DNA of 64,000 nt, taken from assembly GCA_963921425.1 (NCBI GenBank), contig OY992840.1:8930501-8994500 (forward strand), given 5' to 3'. Below the pieces are notes generated by a model. That model was not told the DNA's origin, did not search any database, and was given only the letters and a program-made list of their open reading frames with translations. The stretch's first letter is position 1; each line of letters begins with the position of its first letter. A program made the position numbers and the translations under genes. This DNA comes from Dryas octopetala. Taxonomy: Eukaryota > Streptophyta > Magnoliopsida > Rosales > Rosaceae. Below, one piece after another: positions 34,501 to 46,917 of the stretch.

Positions 34501-35168
34501 CTAGTGAGCATGTATTGGAAGCAATGGTCAGATCAAATACAATGAGTCAATCACTTACCAATTTTAGAAATTACAAATTCAATTAAACAGTAATTATATA
34601 TTATTTGTCACAGTTGCTCAAAATTTATCTTTCATTTTTCAATATCATATTTGATACAACAATTGATACCATACGTTTTTTGATGTGGAGATGGTTAGGG
34701 GTGGCAATTCGTGTTAACGAGTCGTGTTGTATCATTTGTGTTCACACTCAACACTAGTTAACATTAACCTGACTTGTTTATAATCCTGTCAAATGGCTCA
34801 ATCTTATAGACTTATACCAACTTTTTTTTAATCGTGTCTTGTTTGTGTTGATTTATATATCTTATGATATAATCTGATCTATTTATTATTCATGTTTAAT
34901 ATATCATGTCATATTTGTGCTTGTATTAAAAAATAATCAATTTAAATCCATTAACTTCATGTCGAATTTGAATAATATTATCACAGTGTTGTTAAAAATT
35001 ACCATTTCTAACTTTTATTTTTCCCGGGTACCAAAATTGGAAATACAACCATTGAATTTGATAGTAACCATTGAGATGATAGATGCTAATATGGTATAAT
35101 AAATAAGGACCCGAAAATCACCCTGCGAAACACCGAATAGTCTCTCCTCTTTATCCACGCCACGATAT
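31591..35168. other. intergenic DNA between MITE and MYB gene
   Basis: No gene is recognised. It holds a small MITE (listed), a TTA microsatellite at about 33146-33183, and at 34697 a GGGGTGGCAATTCGTGTTAACG sequence that resembles one end of a hAT-type repeat without a matching second end. Confidence 0.5.
32927..33105. mobile_element. small MITE
   Basis: GCTATACTTACCACATTTC at the left end is mirrored by AAATGTGGTATATCTAGC at the right. The inverted arms of about 35-40 bases contain repeated TATACCAC/GTGGTATA units around a short centre. It is non-coding, about 180 bases. Confidence 0.6.
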
Positions 35169-35424
35169 ATGGATAGTGTTCTGCTAATCTACTTGTTCTT
35201 TGTCTCTCTCTCTCTCTCTCCCCGCTCTGCTGCTAAACCCAAGGTCCAAGGGTCCGACTCCGAGCCACCAAAAAACAAACAAAGTTTATTACAACCCAAA
35301 ACAAACCGCCAAACACGCAGAAACTCCAACCCAACACACACGCTCTCGTCTCGGATCATGTAATTCGGATCCTCCGATCCCACCAACCCAACTCGTCCGA
35401 TCCGATTCCCAGTTTCACATCCTC

Positions 35425-37875
35425 ATGACGCGCCGGTGCTCGCATTGCAGCCACAATGGCCACAACTCTCGGACGTGCCCCAACCGCGGGGTCAAGCTCT
35501 TCGGCGTCCGCCTCACCGACGGCTCCATCCGCAAGAGCGCTAGCATGGGCAATCTCACTCACTATGCCGGGTCGGGTTCGGGTCTCCACCCCAACAATCC
35601 GGGTTCCCCTGGTGACGCCACTGCCGATCACTCTGCCGCCGCCGACGGGTACGCCTCTGAGGACTTCGTGCCCGGATCGTCTTCCAGCTGCCGTGAACGT
35701 AAAAAAGGTGCTGTTTTTTCTTGTCTTTTGTTTTTAGCTGATTTAATTGTTTGCATTTCGTTTTGTTCAAGTTTGGATTTTTGAGTAATTTGGGTTTTAT
35801 GTGTTTATGTTTGGATACTTATTTGATATGTTTGGGTCATTTCTTGGTTAGTTGCGTGAGGAATTAGAGGTGAAATTCAATGAGATTTGAGAAAAAAAAA
35901 TGATTCTATTTTTGAGGGGATAATTAATGAGTGTTCTAAATATTATGTTTGTTTTTGTTTGATTATTGGTGCTATTACTGTAACTATAGTCTCGGAGTTT
36001 ACTGTTTGATAGTTGTTTGAATTTGGGGGTGTTAAGGTTAGTGTTTTTCGGTGATTTGTAAATTAGCATAATCTGAATTTTGATTTTCTGTTGGTGGTAC
36101 TATGGTAGTTAATAAGTAAAGGAGAAAAAATTGGAATGGATTCGATCCCAAATTAAGTGTAAAGGAAGAGGATGAACAAACGATTTGCAACAAGAACAAC
36201 CCTAAATCCAAATCTAGGCTTGAATAGTTTAGTTCAAATAAATAAAATAACTATGTTTCAAGAAAAGGAAAAAAGCATGGATCTAGTGCTGATATTGTAC
36301 TTATACCCTAGACGATGTTTGTTCAACCTTGTTTTTAATGAATTTTTTAATATAAACTCTAGTTATGAAACCCTAAATCCAAAATACTTAACCTTAAACC
36401 TGAAACGATATCATTTGGGACGCAAACATAATAGCAGCACAAGCATAAGCAGAGGATCTTACTTTTTTGTTTTTTTGTTTTTTTAAAAAAAGCTTTGAAG
36501 TTTGACTTTGACTAACTACAAGGGTGCTAACATTACATTATCTGATTAATTTTAAGAAGTTAAAACAAGTAAGTTCGGTACTTGAATTTATCGTTGAGTT
36601 TAAGGGATTGAGTAATGTCGGGCTTCCTTATAATAGATATTCTGGATTTTATTTAAGTGTTCAAACCATCTCACGGGTCGTCCTCATTCAGTATGAAAGG
36701 TCAATTGAAATGCAATGTAACTTTCAGATACAGCACAATACCCTTTTCTAGGGATTTCGGATCATATGGTCTGGATCAGTGTTTCATTGAGTATTTGGGT
36801 GGTGGTTATATGATTGCCTGTCAAAGGATATCTACTGCTTTTCTTGAAAGATGCAATTATTTACATCAGATAATAAGGGAACTCTTTCTTTTAAACTATT
36901 CTTATGTGTCATGTTCATTCATGCTTTCATTGGGTGATAAAATTGATGTTCAATTGTTCTTTGCATTATAGTTAGAGCAACAATGTTCCAATTTAGATTG
37001 ATTGGAAGTAGAGCAGAGATATTAAATCATCTTTTTAATGAATGATGAAGGGTTCATTAGATTTTGGCTGATGCGTTAGAAAATATGTTTTTGCAAATCA
37101 AGGCAAAAACTTTTTTTTATGATACTACTGAAAAGCCTTATAAAAGAAAATAAGTATGCTGGGCCAATTAAGCTTAGGCTTCTACAAAAATGACCTTATG
37201 AAGTGCTTTGTATTGTGCATGCCCACTATGTCTTGGGAAAAACTTAGGTTAAGTTCCTTAGTTTTGGTTCCTGTGTTTTCGAATTCGAAGAGCAAAGGGT
37301 GAAGGTGTAAAGGAGGCGTAAGCTTTGTAGGGCAAAATAATTTATAATTTAAAGTAATATTAATATATAAAAGAGTTGAAAAAAGGATTAATTATCTTTC
37401 AATAATCAATCCCAAAATATAGTCACTTCATTTATTCCACTCGTCCTCATCATCCAAAATAATATCACTATCATCCTTTTTACTCATGGTTTTAAGGTAT
37501 AACTTAACCGGAACTAGCTGCATATTGTCACACACATAGAAAAGCCAATGAACTCAACCTTGAACTCACCTCTACCAAAGCTATCACATATATAGTCAAG
37601 GCCGATGAACTCATGCTTTGCCAGCATTGTTATAGAGACGTTTAAAAAAAAAAGGAATCGAAGAGATGGAAAAAAAAAAAAAAAAAAAAGAATTTCAGAG
37701 AGTTGGATGATCGATGATGGTACTTAAAGCAGAATTATAGTTGGTTGCCAACAATGGAGATGATAATGTTGGGTTTTGGGCAAGTACAAAGGTTGGCAAA
37801 TCTGTGGGTAACCAACCATGCTAAGGTTGGGTTTATGTGATTTTATTTTCTCAAACACAATGCCCAAAACAATGA

Positions 37876-37906
<31 letters not shown>

Positions 37907-40055
37907 TGTGTTTTAGCCCTATAGGCACATGCCTATGGGGTAAAGGTGTGCCCAAGCATGCCTTATACCGAAGAGGCATATACCTTGCATAAAAAGTGAT
38001 TGCCTTTGGAAACAATTGCTAAATACCCAAACACTTCAGGTGTTTGGGTATTGCTTTGCACTAGCACACTTCAAAAACACCTCTAAAAACATTGCTCATT
38101 TCATTAGGTTCCTTTTATAAATTTCTCCTATTTGTTCTTAAGATCGACATTCATGGCCTATCTACATATATTGGCTAGAGCATTAAATCAACAAAGTATT
38201 AAGTTGTTTTGGTAAATTTAAAGTTTAGATCCAAACTATCACTTCCCATGAAATTCTTTTAATTTTTAAGCCATTTATAAAATTTGGATTAAGTCAATAC
38301 ATTTAGTGATTAGATTTGGAATGACTTATTTATTTGTTTACTATTATAATTATATGGCTCAAGTACATATACATCCCCAACTATAGGGGGTATTTCAAGT
38401 TGGTCCACGAACAAAAAAAAAATTTCGATTCATACATGAACTAACGAAAACTTACAATATAGCCCGTCCATCAAGATTTCCGTCCAAAAAAATGTTAAAT
38501 GCTACGCTGGACATAGCTGATGTGACATTTTTAATGATACAATGGGAGGATGCTGGGTGTATGGGGGAATCTTCGGGGTGTTCTCAAATTTTATTGGTTT
38601 TTTTGTTTAATTTAAATTTTGTATTTTTAAAAGTTTTTGAATTTTTTTGTTGTTTTCTGGCCACATAGCATGAACTTGGTGTCCATGTCATTAAAAAATG
38701 CCACGTCAGCTATGTCCAGTGTGTCCTTTAACGTTTTATTGGACATAAATCTTGACAGACGTGCTACATTACACAAGATTTATTGATTAGTAGCTTATAT
38801 TTTTCATCTCATTATTAGAACTATAATTTTTGAAGAGAACCTCAGGAACATGGTATAAGGCATTGTACTATTCTTGCACTCTTGCCTTTGTCTTAGTATT
38901 ATAAATTTTTTTTTTCTTTTTTCTTTTCTGTAGGCACTCCATGGACTGAAGAGGAACATAGGATGTTTTTACTTGGACTCCAGAAGCTTGGCAAAGGTGA
39001 TTGGCGTGGAATCGCTCGCAATTATGTTGTAACGAGAACACCTACTCAAGTGGCTAGCCATGCTCAGAAATATTTCATTAGGCAGACTAATGTATCAAGG
39101 AGAAAAAGACGTTCCAGCCTGTTTGATATTATACCAGATGATGTAAGTATCTTCTCTGTCCCATAACCAGAATGCACATGTTCCCACATACAGGCACAAA
39201 TATGAAATTTTTCCTGCATCGAGCTTCTTTTTCTCATGGTTAACAATTTGATGTGCTCTCCAATTTGTATTGACTAGGTATTCTGGTTGGTTAAAAAGTC
39301 ATGTCCCTTGCATGTGTAAAAATTTAACATACCTGGTCCTTCTTTGTCTCTTTTTCTTTTATTTACAACCTTCACTTCTGTCTGAATCTTGGGTGCAGTA
39401 TTTGTCTGGTTATAAACTAGGGCCATAGTTTAAATATGCTTTGATGGTATAGCATGATTCCTATTTGAGATCTCTATTTAGATTCTGATTTCTTTTGTTT
39501 TTCTGGTTGATGCAATATCATTATATATGCTTTGCTCTGATAATATTTCTACAGTCAGTTGATGCGCCAATGGAAACACTGGACTTCTTACCTGAAAACC
39601 ATCCACAAGCTGAAACTCAAAGCAGCAACCCATTGCCTGCTCCTCCTGCTTTGGATGAAGAATGTGAATCAATGGATTCTACCAACTCAGATGGAGAACC
39701 TGCCCCTCCAATGCCTGATAGCTCACAGTCATGTTACCCAATAATATATCCGGCATATTTCTCACCTTTCCCAATTCCTTTTCCATTGTGGCCTGGATAC
39801 AGCACTGAGCCCACTAAGGAGGATAAACATGAGGTTCTCAAACCAAGGGCAGTACATTCAAAGAGCCCAATTAATGTTGATGAACTAGTAGGCATGTCGA
39901 AACTGAGTTTAGGAGAGCCTAAGGGTCTTGCTGGTTCCTCCTCGCTTTCACTAAAACTGGTTGAAGGGTCCTCTAGGCAGTCAGCTTTCCATGCAAATCC
40001 AGGCTCTGGCAGTTCAAACATGAATTCAGGTGGTAGCCCAATCCATGCAGTTTAG
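35425..40055 (+). CDS. MYB-related transcription repressor, KUA1/MYBH-like
   Basis: Three exons: 35425-35707, 38934-39142 and 39555-40055. They give 330 residues. An N-terminal CX2CX4HX4C zinc knuckle (C5, C8, H13, C18) is followed by KLFGV (24-28), an R/KLFGV repression motif. One MYB repeat spans about 96-142 with W98, W118 and the SHAQKYF signature at 136-142. The C-terminal part is Pro/Ser-rich with an EAR-like SLSLKL at 294-299. This layout matches Arabidopsis KUA1/MYBH (At5g47390), which binds I-box/TATCCA-type sites, represses peroxidase genes and promotes leaf cell expansion and senescence; exact orthology is inferred. The ATG at 35425 is chosen because MTRRCSHC is the invariant family start. 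Intron 1 is unusually long (3,226 bases) and carries a GT repeat and an inverted repeat. An upstream ATG at 35169 could open a leader frame. Confidence 0.92.
37875..37910. repeat. (GT)n microsatellite in MYB intron 1
   Basis: An almost pure GT dinucleotide run with one TA interruption, inside intron 1 of the KUA1-like gene. Confidence 0.9.
38466..38761. mobile_element. inverted-repeat element in MYB intron 1
   Basis: About 75 bases starting GTCCATCAAGATTTCCGTCC at 38465 recur as the reverse complement ending TAAATCTTGACAGAC at about 38761, including GGACATAGCTGA/TCAGCTATGTCC. The arms are separated by about 145 non-coding bases. It is a non-autonomous DNA transposon relic within the intron; its outer ends may reach about 38345 (left), where TACATCCCC-type sequence resembles another terminal repeat. 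Confidence 0.6.
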
Positions 40056-41103
40056 TGGGTAGCCTTGCCGTGGAATTTACAGGTTACTGTTAATACAAGA
40101 CTAGAAATGTGCAGGCTGGTATGGGTTTGAGTTCATATCTCTTTGCAAGATCACCTTAATAATGTCTTTTTGTTTTTAATTTTAGTCTATAATGTGGTTC
40201 TTAGTTATTAGGCTGTACCATCTTTTGTCAAAATTATTTAAATCTTTGACATCTTGTCTTTGTCTCGAACTCTTTGTTTTTGTTTTTTGTTTTTTTCTCC
40301 TAGTGTTGATCATGTAGACATTCTAAAGTCAAGTAACCCTCTTACCTCTAGAATAGTAATTCACTTGTAATATGAATAAATTTGAATATCTACTTTGTCA
40401 GAAGGATTCAAGATGATTCTTTTTTTTTTACTTTTTGAAAATTTTGGAGTATTTTCTAGGTTCTTACACAGTTACTCTGGGCTGTGGAAAATCATATACA
40501 GAAAAACAAACTTAACAAATTGTGGCTGCACTTCAGAGGTGTGTGAGGTTACATATACACCATGTCATGGAAAATCATAATTGATTGGTTTAATAATTTA
40601 TGATTATAAATATGGGCGTGTAAACTCTTTTGTTTCAATTACAATGTTAATCGAAGACTCAAAATAATCTATTGAATTGCATATCATTTTTTTTTTCTCC
40701 GAAAATGAATACTCGATTTCTTGGTCTAAATAATTTTAGAAAAGAAAAATCCAGTACTAATATATTTTTAAGTCTAATTTTAAGTTGAGCTTACGCTTGT
40801 GTAATTGTTATTCGAATGCTCGACGAAAAATTGATAGGATCACTCAAAATAGCACTAGATTGCTCAATGTTTAAAGATATGTACTGTTTTGCTGGCCAGA
40901 AAAAAGAGATGTACTATTTTGTGCAAAGTTCCTCATCTATCAAAATTATGCGGTCACTACATGTGATGCAAACATGTGTATGAATTTCAAACTATTGGAT
41001 CATTGGATTAATTGAATGAAGCATGAACAACGAACTAAGAAATGAGTATAATGAGTATAGTGGTATTTCTCTAAATATTAAGAAATATGAATACTCTAAA
41101 ATT
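40056..41103. other. MYB gene 3' UTR and spacer
   Basis: An AATAAA at 40375-40380 is a plausible poly(A) signal about 320 bases after the stop. The remainder is AT-rich without recognised genes. Confidence 0.45.
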
Positions 41104-41412
41104 AAATAGTTAGCAAATTAATACAAAGTTAATCACTCTTTTAAACCCATCACATGATTAATAATATAATTCAAATCGTTTATTTTATAAGATCCACTTC
41201 AAAGATTATTATTATAAAAAATTAACCAAATTAAAAATTATTTAGTCATGATCAAATAAATAAATGAATATTATTTTCAATAAAAATATATAAATAGTTA
41301 TTATAATCAAATAATTTTTGAAGTGGATCTTAAAAAATAAATAATTTCAATTATAAAATTACATGGTCTTGTGAATTAAAAAAAGTGATTAATTTTGTAT
41401 TAATTTACTAAC
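41104..41412. mobile_element. foldback MITE upstream of the O-fucosyltransferase gene
   Basis: The left arm (AGTTAGCAAATTAATACAAAG at about 41108, through AGATCCACTTCAAAGATTAT near 41210) is repeated as its reverse complement in the right arm (TTTGAAGTGGATCTTA near 41317, ending TTTGTATTAATTTACTAAC near 41413). The arms are over 90 bases with some indels, and the loop is AT-rich. It lies 170 bases before the next gene's ATG and may overlap its promoter. Confidence 0.75.
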
Positions 41413-41525
41413 CCATTCTTGTTTAAGAAATTTCTCAAAATCCCCTTTATGCGTAAACAGTAAACACTGTCAGACCAGACCCGTTCCTCTTCCTCCTCCT
41501 CCTCAGATCCCAGAATCAATCACAA

Positions 41526-41531
<6 letters not shown>

Positions 41532-41577
<46 letters not shown>
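41532..41577 (+). repeat. (AG)23 microsatellite in the 5' leader
   Basis: Twenty-three uninterrupted AG units end four bases before the ATG of the O-fucosyltransferase gene. GA/CT tracts are common in plant leaders and are bound by GAGA-binding BPC factors, but so close to a start codon it is unusual. Confidence 0.95.
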
Positions 41578-41579
<2 letters not shown>

Positions 41580-41581
41580 GC

Positions 41582-43559
41582 ATGAACCTTCTCACAAGAA
41601 ACAGACCGAAACCATGGCCTACCAAAAAACGACCCTTTAACAGGTCCCCACTCCTCTATCTGACCCTCCTCTTCTCCCTCCTCCTCTTTCTCTCCTACTT
41701 CTTCTCTCTCACTCCCACTTCCCTACTGCTCAACACCCGACTCTCCGATTCCCCAAAATGCCCCTCCCCTGCACGACGAGAAAACTTCCTCTGGTACGCT
41801 CCCCACAGTGGCTTCAGCAACCAGCTCATGGAGTTCAAGAACGCCATTCTCATGGCCGCCATTCTCAACCGGACCTTGGTTGTCCCTCCCGTTCTCGATC
41901 ACCATGCCGTTGCCCTTGGTAGCTGCCCCAAGTTTCGGGTTTCCGAGCCCAATCAGATCAGAATTTCGGTCTGGGATCATGTGATTGACCTCATTTCCAG
42001 TGGGAGGTATGCGGCCTTTCCTTGGTTTCTTTCAAGTTTGGTTGAATTGGAATGTGGGTTTTATTGGGTTGTTTTAGTTTTTCATGCTAATGGCACCAAC
42101 TTGTGGTTTTTGCTTCACCCATTGTTTGGTTGGTATAAAAATGCTGGAAATGGATTGGATTTTTTGGTAGGATTCTTTTCTGCTTTGATGTTTGGTAGGA
42201 TTGACATGTGGGTTTATAACAAGTTGGCTTTGTTTTAGTTTCTATGTTAATAGTACCAACAACTGTCGTTTTTATTTAACCCCTCGTCTGGGTAAGTGAG
42301 AAAATTGTTGGAATACTCACCCCTACTGGGCCAGTCTAATCAGCTCAGCTGAGTAGAGATTGTTGAGACTCCAAAAATTCATGTAATTTCTTCTCAAACA
42401 AGTTTTCTCAAAAAGCAGAATGACCTTAAATGCCATGTTTAAAATATACAATAACTCCATTCTCGTATATTTTTACATAATACCCAACTATCTTTATCTC
42501 TGTTTCAGGTATGTTTCCATGGCGGACATTGTTGATATGTCATCATTGGTTTCTTCTTCTTTAGTTCGAGTCATAGATTTCAGGGTTTTTATATCCTTAT
42601 GGTGCAATGTGAACGTAGATTTTGCTTGCTACAATAAGTTGGATACACAAGCCTCTTTGTTTGATAGACTAAAGCAATGTGGATCTCTACTAAGTGGGCT
42701 CAAAGGTAATGCAAAGTGTTTATATGCTGTTAATGAAGACTGCAGAACTACTGTTTGGACATACCAAAATGGTAATGAGGATGGGGCATTAGATTCTTTC
42801 CAACCTGATGAAAAACTCAAGAAGAAGAAAATTTTTTATGTTAGGAAACACCGAGATGTATATAAGACTCTTGGACCCGGTTCTGAAGCTGAATCAGCTA
42901 CTGTGCTGGCATTTGGAAGCCTTTTCACTGCTCCTTACAAAGGTTCGGAGCTGTACATTAATATCCATGAAGCTCCAAGATATAAAAGGATAGGAACTCT
43001 GATAGAGAAGATTGAATTTCTTCCATTTGTTCCTGAAATTATGAGTGCTGGAAAGAAGTTTGCTTTTGATACCATAAAGGCTCCTTTTCTTTGTGCACAG
43101 CTTAGATTGTTAGATGGACAGTTCAAGAATCATCGGAAAGCTACTTTTCAAGAGTTTAAGAAAAAAGTGGACGCATTGTCGCAGAGCCCTCTTCCAATTC
43201 ATATCTTTGTGATGACTGATCTTCCTGAAAGTAATTGGACTGGAAGTTACTTGGGGGATTTGGCTGGAGCTTCGCGTCAGTTTAAACTGTTTTTTCTAAA
43301 AGAAAGAGATGAGTTGATAATACAAACTGCTAAAAGAATCATGGATGCAGGTCATGGCTTGAAGTTTGGGTCTGTTCCAAAGAGTCATGATGGAACTGCT
43401 CAGATTAAGAAGGATTGTCCTCCAGGAACACCTGATGTTCTTCTATACGTAGAGCAAACTGTTTGCAGTTGTGCTTCTCTTGGATTTGTTGGGACTGCGG
43501 GATCAACTATTGCAGATAGTATAGAGCTCATGAGGAAGTTTGGTGCATGTTCTAGCTAA
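41582..43559 (+). CDS. O-fucosyltransferase family protein
   Basis: Two exons, 41582-42006 and 42509-43559, give 491 residues with a GT-AG intron in frame. It is a type II membrane protein by sequence: a short basic cytosolic N-terminus, then a single hydrophobic anchor at about residues 22-45 (LLYLTLLFSLLLFLSYFF), then a luminal domain, so Golgi location is expected. The plant O-FucT domain starts with FLWYAPHSGFSNQLMEFKNA at about residue 70, where the conserved substrate-binding GF-SNQ sits. Later conserved parts are the VLAFGSLF block and a C-terminal VEQTVCSCASLGFVGTAGSTIADSI with the typical F-x-G-x-x-x-S-T pattern. Related family members act in pectin/arabinogalactan synthesis or protein fucosylation; the acceptor of this one cannot be told. 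The ATG is the first after the GA repeat. Confidence 0.9.
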
Positions 43560-44459
43560 TTTCTGATTACATTGTCAAATGCCTTTCGACATGATAAATT
43601 CTAATTCACTGAATGTGTATCAGTATATGAAAACAAATTATGGTATGCCTGAAGGGGGTCCTTTTCTAGTTTTCTTCCACTATGCAAGCTTGAACAATCT
43701 GAGCCCGCTTCCTGAATCATAAATCATAAATCATTGGCACCACCAGGCTTGGTCTCGAAAATCTAGGCAGGAAGTTGGCAGCTGGAAAGGATGTGGTTTG
43801 TTAGAACAGAGTTGAATTCAGAGAAGGAAAGAAAAAGAGTGGTTATCATCACACCCATTGTTGCTTAGTGTGGAGTCGATAACTTTGTTCTTTTGGCATG
43901 TGTTTCCACATTTAATGGTGCGTGCGTGGAAATGCCTTAAATACTGACTGGTTAGATGCACATTTGAAGTTCTCTAATATACTTTTTTGGCCAAAAAAAA
44001 GTTCTCTAATATACTTCAACATTTTTATATGAATCTTTGTATACATTTTGTTGCAACATTATTGTAAATTAACTTCAAAGTGCCAAGTTCTTCTTCTAAC
44101 CTTTTTTATTTTTTTCAATTAATACTAATGCTTGATCTTCATCTTAGGCTAAAATATTGCTGCACCTTGAATTTTAGCTGAGTCTACATTGCTCCCAAAC
44201 TGAAAAATTAACTCCCTTTGCCCATGAATTTCATTTTGTGCTTTCAAATGCCCCTGCCCGCTGGTTGTGTGATGATTTCTTTCAATTGTGTTTGTGTGGC
44301 CATTTTTTTATGAGCATTTCATTCACAGCAGACCATAGAAAACCCTTTAGTGGGATGAGGGTTGATTATTTCAATTAGGTGTGAGCATTTGGGGATTTAG
44401 TAGTAATACGAATTGAGGATTGTCTTCATTCAATTGGGTTTATTGAACTCATGCACAAC
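43560..44459. other. 3' region of the O-fucosyltransferase gene
   Basis: Probably 3' UTR followed by spacer. No further gene is recognised. Confidence 0.45.
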
Positions 44460-45009
44460 CAAAGACTAGAGGTGTACAACGGCAGGCCCGTTTAAAATCG
44501 GCTCATTCGTGCTTTGTATCGTATTCAGGCCGGCCTATTTAATAATTGGGTTGGGCCAATTCGGTCCGGTTTAATTATTTTAAAACTTAAGTCCAGCTCG
44601 ACCCATGGCCCATCTTATAAAGGGTCGTGTCGGGTCGATTAATTTATTTTATTTTTATTTAATAAATTAATTACTTAATTTTAAAAATTAATTAACAATG
44701 TCAATATAAATTTTTATAAAATTGCAATTAATAAGAAATAAATTTGTAATTGAATATATAATTGTATTTAGTTTTTTGGAAATATTTTTATTTATGGAAC
44801 TAAAAGTTAGTCTTTAAATTTTTAAAAAATAATTGAGAAACTAATATAAACGGGCCGGCTTAATGGGATATAAAACTTTGATCTGACCCGGCCCATAAGT
44901 ACGGACCAAGCTTGGCCCGACTCATTTAATGATGGGTCGGGCCAACTTTAAACGGGTAGTGCCCATGCCAGACTCAGGCTGGCCTGGTCCAATGTACACC
45001 TCAAAGACT
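44460..45009. mobile_element. hAT-type non-autonomous element with 8-bp TSD
   Basis: CAAAGACT occurs at 44460-44467 and again at 45002-45009. The 534 bases between begin AGAGGTGTACAAC and end AATGTACACCT, giving short inverted termini. Subterminal GGCCCG/GGGTCGGG repeats are GC-rich on both sides of an AT-rich centre, as often seen in hAT elements. There is no transposase frame. Confidence 0.75.
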
Positions 45010-46228
45010 GCCCATTGTTTGGAAAAAGAAACCAAAAAAAAAAAAACTCAGCACCAACAAGTTTATTGGGAAGTTGTTAAGGAATTTGGTGCATAATAAG
45101 GTAATGTGAGGTATATATTGGTGAATAAAAAGGTAATGTAAGTGAGGTATGTATTGTGCCCACGGTCATGGCATTTTAGAAGGAAATGCTTATGTTTACA
45201 ATCAATTATTCTTTATAATCACCCAATTATATGAAGAAAATCACAATACCTAATTTGTATTAGCCACAAATTGCCAAATATTAGATCTTAATCTATTAAA
45301 GGGTCTTCTACCACGACTAAAATGCTCCTTATAAATAGCCACACGGCAGTCACATACTCGTAAAAGATAGAAAACGTCACATAATTGATGACAATTAGTA
45401 TTTCAAAACACTGAATAAAGCTCAAGATCGAGGCAAATTAAGCACCAAGGTAGACATATCACTTATTGTGATAGGCTTATATGATGGATGTTTTAGAAGA
45501 ATTATTGATAATCACCCCATCAGATAACCATGATAGCAGCCCATTTGTACTCAGCAGTCCAATAAATAAGAGCCCTAACAAAATAGGAGCTGAAATGCAT
45601 ACTTATATTTTACCCTGAAGTGCTAATTAGTCCAAGTGCCACAGTGGCTGTTATATGCTACAAATCTAATGGAAATTATGCATGCAAGATATGGTGGTTG
45701 CACTTCTTTCACGGCTTCACAGAAAAGCCATGGTAGGGCATATTTGGTGTGATCAACACCCAGCAATTCAGACAGATCACGAGCAGTGGACGAGCAAGTT
45801 TATAACAAATAATATTTTTTTTTTAACAATTAATTTTATATTAGACAAAAAAAAAACATTTAATTTTATAATTATTAGAGATAATTAGGCTTGGGCCTTT
45901 AGAAAAACAATTTTGAGATAGAGAGTGTTTGAAAATTTATAAGAAAATCATTTTAATTCATAATAAAGTCATTTAATTTATAAGATTTTTTTTTTAATTC
46001 ATAATAAAGTTCTTTTAATTTATAAAAAAATCCTTTTAATTGATAATAAAGTTCTCCTCTGATTTGAAGGGTATTTCCCCCCCGCCCAAAATCCCGGAGT
46101 TAAAACCTAACATAAAGCCGTCAAAGAGGAAAAATAAAAGGATTTGATTAAAAACCCTAAATCACTACCGGTTTTAATCTAAGAAAGACTCGTAAAATGG
46201 ACTGGACTCTAAGTCTCCATAATTATTA
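45010..46228. other. intergenic DNA
   Basis: No gene is recognised. From 45930 to 46050 a short unit (about TTTTAATTYATAATAAAGTTC) recurs three to four times in tandem. Confidence 0.45.
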
Positions 46229-46917
46229 GGGTCAGTTTGGTATTGCTGTGTGGAAAAACAGCTGCGAGGTAAAACAGCTGTGAAGTAAAGTCAGCTGTAA
46301 AGTAAAGCAAATGAGTGTTTGGTAAAATATGTTTTCAAAAGTGCTGTGAGTGCAAAAAACAGTATCAAAATGTTTGGTAAATGTTAATGTAAAAGTGTTG
46401 TGACTGTGTATAATTACTAAAATAGACATGATGCTAAAAGTGTCTTTCACTTATTTATTTGGTAAAAATAAAATGTTTTTTACTTGTTTTTTAAATTTTT
46501 GGCTACAAATTTTTATTAGCATTAATTTTTCTAAGAACAACATTATTAAATAAGTATGTATATTATTTTTTTAGGTATATTGTAATTTTAATCGTGCAAA
46601 TAAAATATCATAAGTAATTATCACAATATAAAATATAACTAACAATGGACATATTTTTTAATTTAAAATAAACAAATTAAAAATATAGAAATCAATGAGG
46701 ATATTATGCGTAAAATAAAATATTCATTGTTGCTGTGATTCACTGCAGCTTTCAAAAGTACCTAGAAACATGTTTTCTGTTTTTGTTGTGGGGAGTTGAG
46801 AATTGTGGGAAAAAGCAGTTTTTAATTTTTTTACCAAACACTAAAACTGCTGTAGGTGATTGAGAATTGTCATCCACAACAGCTTTTGGGTCTTCCACTG
46901 CAATACCAAACGGGGCC
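46229..46917. mobile_element. MITE-like element with GTTTGGTATTGC termini
   Basis: The left end GGGTCAGTTTGGTATTGCTG is matched by the complement of the right end, GGCCCCGTTTGGTATTGCAG. TTA precedes the left end; the right flank is TAT, so the duplication is imperfect. Inner inverted repeats (AACAGCTG.. and CAACAGCTTTTG) are present. Non-coding, about 690 bases. Confidence 0.65.

Noticed and set aside
34697-35000. hAT-like end GGGGTGGCAATTCGTG
   Set aside because: No second terminal repeat or target duplication could be found, so no element is called.
35169-35363. 64-codon frame upstream of the MYB gene
   Set aside because: Lies in the likely leader, low complexity, no family match; kept only as a possible uORF in the MYB entry.
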